Shown piece by piece: positions 8,799 through 18,403 of a stretch of 64,000 bases of DNA. Source of the DNA: Sphingomonas oleivorans. GTDB lineage: Bacteria > Pseudomonadota > Alphaproteobacteria > Sphingomonadales > Sphingomonadaceae. The notes below the pieces were generated by a model. It was not told the DNA's origin, did no database searches, and worked only from the letters and a program-made list of their open reading frames with translations. The position numbers and the translations under genes were made by a program. The DNA lies in NCBI RefSeq assembly GCF_003050615.1, contig NZ_NWBU01000005.1:1-64000 (forward strand). The letters are read 5' to 3'. Numbering within the stretch: the first letter of the stretch is position 1; every line of letters begins with the position of its first letter.

Positions 8799-11267
8799 AT
8801 GCGCGACACTGCGAAACCCATCGTCCTGATCACGGGAGCAGCCGGCAATATCGGCCGCTCGCTCGCCCATGCGCTGAGCGACGCCTACACTATCGTGGGG
8901 CTCGACCGGGAAGGGATGAAGGCCGATTTTCCGCTGATCCCGGTGGATTTCACGGACGATGCCTCGGTCGCCGGGGCCTTGGCGAAATTCCGTCGGGATC
9001 ATGGCGTACATATTGCCAGCGTCATCCACCTCGTCGCCTTCTTCGATTTCAGCGGCGAGGATAATCCGCTCTACGACAAGGTGAATGTCGAAGGCACGCG
9101 GCGCCTGTTGCGGGCCTTGCAGGATTTCGAGGTCGAGCAGTTCGTCTATTCGGGCACGATGCTCGTCCACGCGCCCGGCCGGCCCGGCGAGCCGATCAGC
9201 GAGGATCAGCCGATCGCCCCCGGCTGGGCCTATCCAAGATCCAAGGCCAGGGCCGAAGAGGTGATCCGCGCCGAGCATGGCCATATTCCCTATGTCCTGC
9301 TCCGCCTCGCCGGCCTGTACGACGAACGAACCTCCGTCCCGACGCTCGCCCATCAGATCGCGCGCATCCATATGCGGGAATTTCAGAGCTATTTCTATTC
9401 GGGATCGCCGCTTGTCGGCCAGTCCATGCTCCATCGCGAGGATATGCTGGATGCCTTCCGGCGCGTCGTGGACCGGCGCAAGAAACTGCCGCCGCAGAGC
9501 GTCATCCTGATCGGGGAGCCCGGGGCGATGGGCTATGACGCGCTTCAGGACGAGATCGGCTATCTGATCCATGGCACGGAGGATTGGCCGACGCTGCGCC
9601 TGCCCAAGGCCGCCGCGGCCGCGGGCGCCTGGGTTCAGGACAGGCTCGAACCCGTCGTGCCCGATGCGTTCGACCAGGGCGAGCGGCCGTTCATCCGGCC
9701 CTTCATGGTGCAGCTTGCCGACGATCATTATGAGCTCGACATCGCGCGCGCCCGTGCCTTGCTCGATTGGGAACCGCGCCATCGGCTGAAAGACCGGCTG
9801 CCCGCGATGATCGCGGCGCTCAAGGCCGATCCGCTGGGCTGGTACAAGGCCAATGGCCTGACCCCGCCCCCCTTCATCGCGGAAGCGGCCGAGGCGGGCG
9901 AACATCCCGAAGATCTCCGCAAGCGCCACGAAACGAAGATCCGGGCGGAACATCGCGCCAACCGATGGGCGCATTTCATCAATATCGCGCTCGGCACCTG
10001 GCTCATCACCCAGCCGCCGCTGATCGGCGTGGCCGAGCCGGGGCTGGCGCGGGCCGAAATAGCGCTGGGCGCGGTGCTGATCCTGTTCGCCGCGCTGTCG
10101 CTTTCCTGGCGGATGGGCTGGGCGCGCTGGGTCTCCGCCGCGATCGGCGCGCTGGTGATGGCGGCGCCCTTCCTCTTCTCGACATCCAATGCGGCCGCCT
10201 ATCTTTCGGACACGCTCGTCGGGTTGCTGATCTTCGGCTTCGCGGTCGGCACCCGGCCCGATATCGGCCCTTCGCCGCTCGCGGCGCTCACCGGCCCGGA
10301 AACGCCGCCGGGCTGGAGCTATAATCCCTCCTCCTGGACGCAGCGCATGCCGATCATATTGCTCGCGCTCGTCGGCCTTCAGGTCTCGCGCTATCTCGCC
10401 GCCTATCAGCTCGGCCATGTCGATGGCGTGTGGGAACCCTTTTTCCAGGGATCGCCCGAAGATCCGAAGAACGGCACGGAAGAGATCATCACCAGCTATG
10501 TCTCCGAAGCCTGGCCGGTGTCCGATGCCGCGGTGGGCGGCTACACCTATGCGCTCGAAATCCTCACCGGCATCGTCGGCTCGCGGATGCGCTGGCGCAC
10601 CATGCCATGGCTGGTCATCCTGTTCGGGCTGATGATCGCGCCCTTGGGCGTCACCTCGATCTTCTTCATCATCATCCAGCCGATCTTGCTCGGCACCTGG
10701 AGCACGCTCGCGCTGATCGCGGCCGCGGCGATGCTGATCCAGATCCCCTATTCGCTCGACGAGCTGCTCGCGACGCTCCAGTTCATGCGCCGCCGGGTGA
10801 AGGCGGGGCGAAGCTGGCTGCGCGTCTTCCTGTTCGGCGACACCGATCGGGGCCCGCGCGATGAAGCCGCCGACGAGTTCGATGCGCGTGCCGACGTGGT
10901 GCTGCGCGAGATCTGGACCGGCGGCGTCACCCTGCCCTGGAATCTCGCGGCGGCGGCGGCGATCGGCCTGTGGCTGATGTTCACGCGCCTGACGCTGGGC
11001 GCCGTCGGGGGCATGGCGGATGCCGATCATCTGATCGGCGCGCTCGCGCTCACGATCATCTCGCTCGCCGCGGCCGAGGTGGCGCGGCCGCTGCGCTTCC
11101 TGCTGATCCCCCTGGGCGCCGCGCTGCTCGTCACGCCCTTCGTCTATGAGGCGAGCGGCGCGGCGATCGCCGCCAGCATCGCCTGCGGCATCGGCCTGAT
11201 CGCCCTCAGCCTCCGCCGCGGCACGATCACGCAGCGTTATGCCGGCTGGCAGAAGATGATCGTCTGA
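8799..11267 (+). CDS. NAD(P)-epimerase/dehydratase fused to a polytopic membrane region
   Basis: 822 residues from the ATG at 8799 (GGGAAG just upstream); an ATG at 8766 is possible. Residues 1-300 are an extended SDR: Rossmann motif TGAAGNIG (12-19), the GT/SGT strand and a YPRSK catalytic pair at 145-149. From about 390 the sequence turns into many hydrophobic helices, including an ALGAVLILFAALSLSW-type SPW repeat. A basic loop (RRRVKAGRSW) and several more helices follow to the end. Related sphingomonad proteins have the same two-part build. The substrate is unknown; a membrane-tethered nucleotide-sugar or lipid oxidoreductase is one possibility. It lies between the two terS leader copies. 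Confidence 0.75.
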   Translation: MRDTAKPIVLITGAAGNIGRSLAHALSDAYTIVGLDREGMKADFPLIPVDFTDDASVAGALAKFRRDHGVHIASVIHLVAFFDFSGEDNPLYDKVNVEGTRRLLRALQDFEVEQFVYSGTMLVHAPGRPGEPISEDQPIAPGWAYPRSKARAEEVIRAEHGHIPYVLLRLAGLYDERTSVPTLAHQIARIHMREFQSYFYSGSPLVGQSMLHREDMLDAFRRVVDRRKKLPPQSVILIGEPGAMGYDALQDEIGYLIHGTEDWPTLRLPKAAAAAGAWVQDRLEPVVPDAFDQGERPFIRPFMVQLADDHYELDIARARALLDWEPRHRLKDRLPAMIAALKADPLGWYKANGLTPPPFIAEAAEAGEHPEDLRKRHETKIRAEHRANRWAHFINIALGTWLITQPPLIGVAEPGLARAEIALGAVLILFAALSLSWRMGWARWVSAAIGALVMAAPFLFSTSNAAAYLSDTLVGLLIFGFAVGTRPDIGPSPLAALTGPETPPGWSYNPSSWTQRMPIILLALVGLQVSRYLAAYQLGHVDGVWEPFFQGSPEDPKNGTEEIITSYVSEAWPVSDAAVGGYTYALEILTGIVGSRMRWRTMPWLVILFGLMIAPLGVTSIFFIIIQPILLGTWSTLALIAAAAMLIQIPYSLDELLATLQFMRRRVKAGRSWLRVFLFGDTDRGPRDEAADEFDARADVVLREIWTGGVTLPWNLAAAAAIGLWLMFTRLTLGAVGGMADADHLIGALALTIISLAAAEVARPLRFLLIPLGAALLVTPFVYEASGAAIAASIACGIGLIALSLRRGTITQRYAGWQKMIV

Positions 11268-11293
11268 AATCGGGCGGCGAGCGACGGCAGCAG

Positions 11294-11367
11294 CCCTCCG
11301 AACGGAATTGCCTCGATCGGAGACGCTGCCCGGCGGATCTCCGATGGGCAGCGGACCGAGGGATGCG
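11294..11367. repeat. Copy of the dioxygenase gene start and leader
   Basis: 74 bp matching 57702-57775 at 66 of 74 positions by my count. In both copies the ATG is 50 bp into the repeat and is followed by codons reading MGSGPRDA. Here the frame then runs into unrelated sequence, so only the leader and eight codons of the phytanoyl-CoA dioxygenase-like gene survive. It abuts terS leader copy 2. Confidence 0.75.
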
Positions 11368-11370
11368 CAA

Positions 11371-11452
11371 GCCGCTGTCGGGGCGCATCACCATTCCAGC
11401 CTACGCCCTGCCCCCTTACGCGTTTACGGCCCTCCCGCACATGCCCGTCGGG
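11371..11452. repeat. terS leader repeat, copy 2
   Basis: 82 bp matching 8598-8680. On the minus strand it contains a start codon at 11388 and codons reading MRPDSG, after which terS similarity is lost. The rest of a second terS gene is absent. Confidence 0.65.
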
Positions 11453-11520
11453 CACGCCCCCGCCCGGCCGGCATCACGTCCATCGCGCTTGACGCGTCGT
11501 CGCCGTCATGCTGCCTCTCG

Positions 11521-13452
11521 ATGGAACAGGGGGGAGGCATCGGTTTGACGTTTTTCCGGCGGAAGAGGCTGCGGGTCGAAGCCGGTTCGCCCGCCTGGAC
11601 GGGAGCGGTGGGCATCGACGCGCGCTTCGCCGGGCTGGTCGAGCGACTGCGCGTCGAGGCTGAGCGGCATCCCCTCGCCTATCGCCGCAAGGTCGTACTC
11701 GCCGGCCTGTTGGGCTATGCCTACGTCCTGACCGTGCTGCTGGCGCTGCTCGCAGGCACTGGCGCGATGATCTGGATGCTTATCGTTGCGCGTGGCGCGG
11801 CGGCGATCGAAGCGAAGCTTGGGATTTTTCTGGGCCTGAGCGCGTTCGCCCTCATCCGCGCCCTGATGATCGAGGCCGAAGCTCCGGCCGGCATCCTTAT
11901 CGACCGGGCGGCCGCCCCCGATCTGTTCGCCCTGCTCGATCGATTGCGCGCGCAAGTGAATGGCCCGGCGATCCACACGGTCTATATCGGCGATGAATTC
12001 AACGCCGCGATCATGCAGCAGCCGCGCTTCATGATCTTCGGCAATCGCAATATCCTGACGATCGGGCTTCCCTTGCTGCAAGGCCTATCGAAAGACGAGG
12101 CGGCTGCGGTGATCGCGCATGAGTTCGGGCATTTTGTCGGCGGCCACGGCCATTGGGCCGCATTTATCTACCGCATCCGCAAACGCTGGATGCAGATCGC
12201 CGAGCGCCTTCCCAGAGGGATCGTCGCCGCTGTGCTGCGGCTGTTCTTCCGCCGCTATGGCCCCTGGTTCAACGCCTACAGCTTCGTCCTCGCCCGCGCG
12301 CAAGAATATGAAGCCGATCGCCTCGCCGCACGGGCATTATCGCCGGCATTGGCCGCCGCCGCGCTGATCCGCGTGACGACGCGCGGCGATCGTTTCGCCG
12401 CAAGCTGGACCGGCGTCTGGGGCGAGGCGGTATCGCGCCCGGATCCAAGCACCATGCCGTATCGGACCGCCGCTTCCTATCTGCGCGAGGAGGCCGAGGA
12501 CGAGCTGTCGGTCCTTGAATATGCGCTGGAACGGATGACCGGCCTTGACGATACGCATCCTTGCCTGAAGGACCGGCTGGCGGCGATCGGGTCGGATCCG
12601 GTCCTGCCGCCTCCCTTCGCAGCCAGCGCGGCCGAGACACTGCTCGGTGGCCGTGCGGAGGAGCTCGCCGACGAACTCGACCGCAATTGGTGGAATGCGC
12701 ATGGCAATTGGTGGCGCACGCTGCACCAAATGCGCCAGGACGAGATTGCGGAACGCGATGCGCTCGCGGCGCGCCTGGAAAGCGGCGACGCACGCAAGGC
12801 CGAATATCAGCGGCATGCGGAGCTGGTCGCAGAGATGGATGGCGCATCGGCGGCCATTCCTTTCTATCGAAAGCTGCTCGATCGCTTCCCGGACGCTGCC
12901 GACGTCCGTTACCAACTCGGCGCAGCGCTCCTCTATGCTGGCGACGATGCCGGCATCGTCGAGCTGGAGACGGCGGCACAAATATGGCGCGGCCTGGGGG
13001 CGCCCGCCTATCGGACGATCATCGGCCATCTTCATGCGACAGGGCGGCAGGACGAAGCCGAACCCTATTTCGTCCGGCTCGATGCCGCCGAAGCGCATGA
13101 CGAGCAGGCTGCCGCCGAAGCGAACCAGATCGACGCGCAGGCGGAATTGCTTCCGCTGCTCCTGTCGGACGAGGACCGTCGGAGGATAGCGGATACTCTG
13201 GCGGGCATATCCGGGCTGAAATCGCTCCGCGCTGCGCGCCGGAAGCTTCTATTCGGCGACCGGGACCAGATCATATTCCTGGCCTATCCCGGCAAGGGCA
13301 CCGACCCGCAGCAGCTCGTGGATGCAATCACGCCTATTCTCCTCGAATATGGCGATACGCTCGGCTTTGGCGCCCATGGAACGACCCGATGGCTCGGCAA
13401 AAAGCTTCGCGCCATTCCCGGCAATCAGCTTGTGCCAGCCGTAAAGGGCTGA
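11521..13452 (+). CDS. M48-family membrane metalloprotease with TPR-like C-terminus
   Basis: 643 residues from the ATG at 11521. A TTG at 11545 has a better ribosome site (GGGGGAGG, 7 nt away) and may be the real start. Two membrane helices (about 57-90 and 98-118) precede the zinc-protease core with HEFGH at 200-204. A downstream glutamate block (AQEYEADRLAA) supplies the third zinc ligand, as in HtpX/Ste24-type enzymes. The C-terminal 250 residues are helical with tetratricopeptide-like spacing. Such proteins act in envelope protein quality control. The gene stands alone and follows the duplicated leader fragments. Confidence 0.85.
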   Translation: MEQGGGIGLTFFRRKRLRVEAGSPAWTGAVGIDARFAGLVERLRVEAERHPLAYRRKVVLAGLLGYAYVLTVLLALLAGTGAMIWMLIVARGAAAIEAKLGIFLGLSAFALIRALMIEAEAPAGILIDRAAAPDLFALLDRLRAQVNGPAIHTVYIGDEFNAAIMQQPRFMIFGNRNILTIGLPLLQGLSKDEAAAVIAHEFGHFVGGHGHWAAFIYRIRKRWMQIAERLPRGIVAAVLRLFFRRYGPWFNAYSFVLARAQEYEADRLAARALSPALAAAALIRVTTRGDRFAASWTGVWGEAVSRPDPSTMPYRTAASYLREEAEDELSVLEYALERMTGLDDTHPCLKDRLAAIGSDPVLPPPFAASAAETLLGGRAEELADELDRNWWNAHGNWWRTLHQMRQDEIAERDALAARLESGDARKAEYQRHAELVAEMDGASAAIPFYRKLLDRFPDAADVRYQLGAALLYAGDDAGIVELETAAQIWRGLGAPAYRTIIGHLHATGRQDEAEPYFVRLDAAEAHDEQAAAEANQIDAQAELLPLLLSDEDRRRIADTLAGISGLKSLRAARRKLLFGDRDQIIFLAYPGKGTDPQQLVDAITPILLEYGDTLGFGAHGTTRWLGKKLRAIPGNQLVPAVKG

Positions 13453-13635
13453 GCCAGCCTATGAAATGCCGGGCGTGAAGGCCAATAGGCGCTTTGGCCG
13501 ATACCATTGAAAAAGTCGTCCCCCTCAAGAAGAGCGCGACATAATCAGGATTTTGCACGGCCACTTTGACAGCTCAGATTCTTTCAACAGCACCGCCCCA
13601 TTGCGGACGTCCATGTCGGTGCCTAGCCTGCCGCT

Positions 13636-14184
13636 ATGATCCTTGGCTGCTTTGAAAAAACCGTGATCTTCATCGTCGCGATCGGGAGCTATTTCGCCCG
13701 GCCATGGTCATGCGGCTACGCGCTCGGACGCTTCTCCCCGGAAGAGAATGTGCCCTACGCCGGATTTGACTATCATGGCATGGGCGCAATCAGCGGCTGG
13801 CTGCTCGCATTGCTATATGCCGTGCCTTTCTTCCTTTTGATCAGAGCAACATTGATACGACCGTCCACGCAGTCTGACCCTCGGTTGGCAGATGCAAGCG
13901 GGCGAAGGCTGGGTGTTTCGCTCCTTTTTCTCCTGATCTTCGCAGCACCAACCTATACTCAAATTTGTTACCTTCTCGCCCTTCCTGCGTCTTTGACGAT
14001 GCCCATCGTCCTGTCGTCGGCAGCATGGTTCGGGATCACGACCATCATCTGGCTTGCGGCGATCAGTCGCCCTGATGCGACGGCATTTTGGGCTTCAATC
14101 CGCTCCAAGGTCGGGACACTCGCCGCATTCATTGCCCTGCCCAAGATCGCGCTGCTGTTCCCCCTTCTTCTGCGGGCCGCCTGA
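13636..14184 (+). CDS. Hypothetical membrane protein
   Basis: 182 residues with about five hydrophobic segments (around 8-20, 50-72, 93-112, 116-146 and 163-180) and short polar loops. I recognise no family. The start ATG at 13636 has no strong ribosome site, but the reading frame has the membrane profile expected of a real gene. It stands alone, 183 bp after the M48 gene, and converges on the DUF3616 gene. Confidence 0.6.
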   Translation: MILGCFEKTVIFIVAIGSYFARPWSCGYALGRFSPEENVPYAGFDYHGMGAISGWLLALLYAVPFFLLIRATLIRPSTQSDPRLADASGRRLGVSLLFLLIFAAPTYTQICYLLALPASLTMPIVLSSAAWFGITTIIWLAAISRPDATAFWASIRSKVGTLAAFIALPKIALLFPLLLRAA

Positions 14185-14353
14185 CTGGGATGACAATGAA
14201 CCACCCCGTCCGGCGGCCGCCCGTCGCCGACGCGCTCGCCTCAAGGCCCAACGCGACGATCTGGCCGATTGCGGAAATCGGCCTCGCAATCATGGGATTG
14301 GAGAGGCAGAGCTTCGGAATGGTCATTCGCCTGGACGTCCGGGAAGACCCCGC

Positions 14354-15460
14354 TCAGTCCGGCAGCCGGAACAGGTCGCAGGCAAGGCGGCGGCGTGCCG
14401 CATCCAGACGGAAGGGCGCAGGGCCGTCGCAGACGATGAGGAGGTCGAGGCGTCCGTCCGCTCGGTCGATCAGCGCCAATCCCTCGGGATGATCGTCCCC
14501 GCGCCCGAACGGCAGGTCGATGATCCGTTCGGGCCTGTGCAGGCGGACCATATCATAATGCTCGGCGGGTTCGGACAGCCAATCGCGCCAGCGATAGATG
14601 GCGCACGGCCCGTCCAATCCGGTGGTCGGGCCGGCGAGGATGAGGAGATCGGCCCCGATCCGCTTGAGATCGCGGATGCCGAGCCCCTCCAGATCGAGCA
14701 GGCGCTTGAACAAGGGCCCGTCGATCCGGAGCGCACCGGAACGCCTGGCGCCGATCTCCATTTCGAGCAGCACCGCATAATTCCGGATCACCGGACCGCG
14801 CATGCCGATTGCAAGCCGGGAGCCCGCGACGGCGATGCCCTCCAGGTCGATCCCGCCTTCCTTGGCCGGAATTTGGGTGAAGGGCTTCAGGAGAGGATGC
14901 CGCGCGAGCAGCCTGGCCAGTTCATTGCCGTACTTCGTCCGCTCGAGCATGCCGGCACGGCGGCCGCCCGCGCTCAGCACCGGCATCACGCGTCCGGGCG
15001 CGTGCGGATCGGGCACAAGCGGGAGCCGCGCGAGCAGGCAGCGCGCGCGCGTGTCATTGAGATTGCTGAACGTGCCCAGATCGATCCGATCCTCGCCGCG
15101 GCGGCGCAGCTTCGGCCGCGTGCGCGCATGCGAGCCCAGCACCCAGAGCCAGCCATCCTCCTCGGCGAGACCTTCGACATCGGCCTCCGCCGCGGGGTCG
15201 AGATCGAGATAATCGGCGAGCATCAGGCGGCGGTGCCGTACCCAGCGCGTGCCATCGCGTTCGAGCCGCTCGATCGCTGCGCCCTCGTCGCTCCCGAGGA
15301 ACAGCGTGTCGCCGACCCGGACCGCCGCGGACAGATCGGCCAGGGGATCGTCCGCGCCTTCAAGATCGGCGTCGAGCGCGATTTCGACCCGACCGCAAGC
15401 GGGAGTGACCTCCCGCCAGGGATGCGCCGACGGCGCCGACGGCCAGCTGGCTTCCGACAT
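14354..15460 (-). CDS. DUF3616 domain protein
   Basis: 368 residues from the ATG at 15460 (MSEASWPS); an upstream ATG at 15520 is in frame but gives a low-complexity extension. The sequence has beta-propeller-like features: repeated strands such as GDTLFLGSDEG and DLLILAGPTTGLDG, plus the DUF3616 hallmark EGGIDLEGIAV and the GDDHPEGLAL ending. The family is predicted to be a propeller protein of unknown function. No signal peptide is visible, so it is probably cytoplasmic. It lies 112 bp downstream of the glycosyltransferase/mutase fusion on the same strand and may be its last operon partner. Confidence 0.8.
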   Translation of the reverse strand: MSEASWPSAPSAHPWREVTPACGRVEIALDADLEGADDPLADLSAAVRVGDTLFLGSDEGAAIERLERDGTRWVRHRRLMLADYLDLDPAAEADVEGLAEEDGWLWVLGSHARTRPKLRRRGEDRIDLGTFSNLNDTRARCLLARLPLVPDPHAPGRVMPVLSAGGRRAGMLERTKYGNELARLLARHPLLKPFTQIPAKEGGIDLEGIAVAGSRLAIGMRGPVIRNYAVLLEMEIGARRSGALRIDGPLFKRLLDLEGLGIRDLKRIGADLLILAGPTTGLDGPCAIYRWRDWLSEPAEHYDMVRLHRPERIIDLPFGRGDDHPEGLALIDRADGRLDLLIVCDGPAPFRLDAARRRLACDLFRLPD

Positions 15461-15572
15461 CTTTCTTGTCCTTCCGTCCCGTTCCGCGCTGCAACGCACC
15501 GGGCGCGGGATCGGCGGCAAGGAAATAGGGCGCTTTACGCGCTGTGGAACAACGCCGTGGAGCGGGCTCGCT

Positions 15573-17984
15573 TCAGCTCGGCTCCTTGCCCAGCGCGAGC
15601 CGGCCCGCTGCCGCGGCGAAGCTCCTGCGATGCCACCCGCTCCTGGCTTGAACCCTGCCCGATGCGGCGGAGCGGAGCCGCCGGTAGGTGGCGAGCGCCT
15701 GCCCTATCACCTGGTCCATATTATAATAGCGATAGGTCGCCAGGCGCCCGACAAAGATCACATTGGCCAGGGCAAGCGTCAGCGCCTCGTAACGCTTGAA
15801 CAGTTTCTGGTTCTCCTCGCAGGGAATCGGGTAGAATGGATCCCCTTCTGCGCGCGGATATTCATAAGTTATGCTTGTCTTCGGCGCGATCTGCCCGGTA
15901 ATATGCTTATATTCGGTGATACGCGTGTAAGGAACCGTTTCCGAGGGATAGTTGACTACGCCCGCTTTCTGAAACCATTGCTGATCCAGCGTCCGATGGC
16001 GGAACTCCAGCGAGCGATATGGCAGCTTGCCGAAACAATAGTCGAAATATTCGTCGACCGGGCCCGTGAACACCAGTTCCGCGTGGGGATAGGCGGCTCT
16101 TGCATCGCGATATTCCACGCCGAGCAGCAAGTCGATATTCGGGTGATCGAGCATGCGCTCGAACATTCTGGTAAAGCCCTCGGCGGGCATGGCCTGGAAA
16201 CGGTCGGTGAAATAGCGATCGTCCATATTCGTCCGGACGGGCACCCGGCATGTCACCGATTTGTCGAGCTCGGACGGGTCCATGCCCCATTGCTTGCGCG
16301 TATATCCCCGAAAGAATTTTGCGTAGAGGTCCCGCCCGACCCTGGATATGACGGCGTCCGCCGCGCTGCGGATGGCGGGAAGGGTTTCGGCCCGCGCCGC
16401 GAAAAACGCCTCCGCCTCCTCGTCGCTGGACAGCGAAAGGTCATAAATGGCGTTGAGCGTCGTTCGATTGATCGGCATCGGCACCAGCTTGCCCTCGACG
16501 CTCGCGATCACGCGATGCTCATAAGGTCGCCACCGGGTGAAACGGGAGAGATAGTCGACGATCTCGGCGGAATTGGTATGAAAAATATGCGGGCCATAAT
16601 GATGGATGAGGATCCCGGCCTCATCGAACCGGTCATGCGCATTGCCGCCGATATGCGGCCGCCGATCGATCAACAGCACCTTCTTGCCTGATCCGGCGGC
16701 AAGGCGCTCCGCCATCACCGCCCCCGCGAAGCCGGCGCCGACGACCAGGCAGTCATAGCATCTGGGGCGTTCTGCCGGCCAGACCGCCTGCGCCTTCGAT
16801 CGCCTGGCGGGCCTCTTCTCCCCGATCGCCTCTTGGACGAGCCTGGCCATGCGGGCGTAGATGCCGTCCCAGCAATGCTGCGCCAGCATCCTGTCCACCG
16901 CGTCGCGCCACCTGCTCCCGCTGCGGGACAAGACGAGCGCGGCCTCGCATTGCCGGATGAAGCCTTCGACCGAGCCGGCGATCCGCACCGCCTCCAGCCC
17001 CGCATAATGGCGCACCACATCCGCGATCGGGGTGGAGACGACCGGGCGTCCGCCTGCGAGATATTCGGGGGTCTTGGTCGGGCTGATGAAGCGCGTCGCG
17101 GCATTCACCGCAAAGGGCATCAGCGCGACATCCCATCCGCGCAGATAGGCGGGAAGCTCGCCATAGGATCTGCCGCCGAGATAATGGATGTTCGGCCGTT
17201 GCGGGAGGTCGGCGCGATCGATCTTCACGACCGGGCCGACGATCATGATCGACCAGCCTGGCCGCGCATCGGCAATTGCCGCGAGCAGCGCCAGGTCCAT
17301 GCGCTCGTCCACGACGCCGTAGAAGCCGAAACGGGGCCTTGGCAGCCCGGCCTGGTCGGCGGGTTCGGCGCCCGCTTCGCGCGCCCGGATGAAATGCGCC
17401 ACGTCCACGCCGGAGGGAAAGGGATATATGTTGCGATGGCTGTCGCGCTTCGCCTCATAGAGGCTGTAGCCGCCGGTGAAGACCACATCCGCCCGATCGA
17501 GCAGCCTCCGCTCCAGCGGGCCGAGCCCGGGCGGAGCATTTTTGAAATTGGCCAGCTCGTCCATACAGTCATAAACGATGCAAGCCGCCGGCACATGCTC
17601 GGAAAATGGCAGCATCATCGGCGTATAGTACCAACGTATCAGCGGGCCATTTTCGCGGGCCAGAAGGGCGTCGAGCATTGCCGTCAGCACGGCCTTGTCG
17701 GTCGTGCGGTCCGCCGCTGCGACCAGCTCGGGCACGGCCACGATCACCCCCGTGTCGGGGCAGGTCCGCAGATCGAGCCTGGCCTCGCTCAGGTCGGCAC
17801 GGAACCGGGGCTCCTCCCAATAGATGATCCGGTTCTCCCGCGCGAAACGACTCATAAGATGCTGCGGGCGCTGAAACACAAAGTCCCAACGCAGATGACT
17901 GAAGCAAATAATTATATTCTGATGTTTGCGGGGATAGTCGGCAGCAAGGACCAACGGTGATGCAAGATTATCGCCATGCTCCAT
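15573..17984 (-). CDS. Glycosyltransferase / UDP-galactopyranose mutase fusion
   Basis: 803 residues; the ATG at 17984 is set by GGAGGTG 9 nt upstream. Residues 20-395 form a GT-B glycosyltransferase, with RPQHLMSRFA near the start and a donor-site block SPTKTPEYLAGGRPVVSTP at 301-319. From about 409 a complete Glf-type mutase begins: FAD motif GAGFAG (416-421), DRRPHIGGNAHD, HHYGPHIFHT, RGYTRKQWG, and the C-terminal GRLATYRYYNMDQVIGQA. Mutases convert UDP-galactopyranose to UDP-galactofuranose. The fused transferase may place galactofuranose or a related sugar in a surface glycan. It diverges from a glycoside hydrolase across a 419-bp AT-rich region. Confidence 0.9.
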   Translation of the reverse strand: MEHGDNLASPLVLAADYPRKHQNIIICFSHLRWDFVFQRPQHLMSRFARENRIIYWEEPRFRADLSEARLDLRTCPDTGVIVAVPELVAAADRTTDKAVLTAMLDALLARENGPLIRWYYTPMMLPFSEHVPAACIVYDCMDELANFKNAPPGLGPLERRLLDRADVVFTGGYSLYEAKRDSHRNIYPFPSGVDVAHFIRAREAGAEPADQAGLPRPRFGFYGVVDERMDLALLAAIADARPGWSIMIVGPVVKIDRADLPQRPNIHYLGGRSYGELPAYLRGWDVALMPFAVNAATRFISPTKTPEYLAGGRPVVSTPIADVVRHYAGLEAVRIAGSVEGFIRQCEAALVLSRSGSRWRDAVDRMLAQHCWDGIYARMARLVQEAIGEKRPARRSKAQAVWPAERPRCYDCLVVGAGFAGAVMAERLAAGSGKKVLLIDRRPHIGGNAHDRFDEAGILIHHYGPHIFHTNSAEIVDYLSRFTRWRPYEHRVIASVEGKLVPMPINRTTLNAIYDLSLSSDEEAEAFFAARAETLPAIRSAADAVISRVGRDLYAKFFRGYTRKQWGMDPSELDKSVTCRVPVRTNMDDRYFTDRFQAMPAEGFTRMFERMLDHPNIDLLLGVEYRDARAAYPHAELVFTGPVDEYFDYCFGKLPYRSLEFRHRTLDQQWFQKAGVVNYPSETVPYTRITEYKHITGQIAPKTSITYEYPRAEGDPFYPIPCEENQKLFKRYEALTLALANVIFVGRLATYRYYNMDQVIGQALATYRRLRSAASGRVQARSGWHRRSFAAAAGRLALGKEPS

Positions 17985-18403
17985 GCGAACACACCTCCGC
18001 ATAAATACACTGTTTTGATAGCTTATGGTACACGAACGTACGATAAAAATGGTTGTTCCTTTAGTTGACAATGATCGCCGCATCCGATCCACTAATAGTA
18101 ACATAGATTATACTATAAGATGTTTGGCATTTGGGATGATGGCTTCTTGAAAGCCGGGCCGGAACAAGGCGCCGGAAAGCGCCGTCATGCTGCGACGGAA
18201 GGCCGGCCCGTCAAATCGGGGAGAATGAGGAACAAGTGGCGGCGCATGATGTTCGCACACAGCCGCGCAAGGATATTCAACCGACGATCAGGGAGGGAGG
18301 AATGGCAGGAGCGCCGGCAGATGCCCCGGCGGCAGCAAGCCGGGGCGGACGGACGCGCCGCATGGTTCGCCAAATCGTTCGAATGCAGCGCCGGTGACAT
18401 GCG
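17985..18403. promoter_or_regulatory. AT-rich divergent intergenic region
   Basis: 419 bp between the mutase fusion (minus) and the hydrolase (plus). The stretch 18000-18125 is strikingly AT-rich for this window, with a TTGACA hexamer at 18065 and TATACTATAAG near 18110. A GGAAC followed 17 nt later by CGTC (18161-18186) resembles a weak EcfG-type site facing the hydrolase. The exact promoters cannot be assigned by eye. Confidence 0.4.

Noticed and set aside
8772-11030. Open frame of 752 codons opposite the epimerase
   Set aside because: It is a compositional shadow of the high-GC3 epimerase gene, rich in Arg, Gly and Asp, with no recognisable domain.
14054-15799. Open frame of 581 codons on the plus strand
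   Set aside because: It is antisense to the DUF3616 gene and has the low-complexity profile of a shadow frame.
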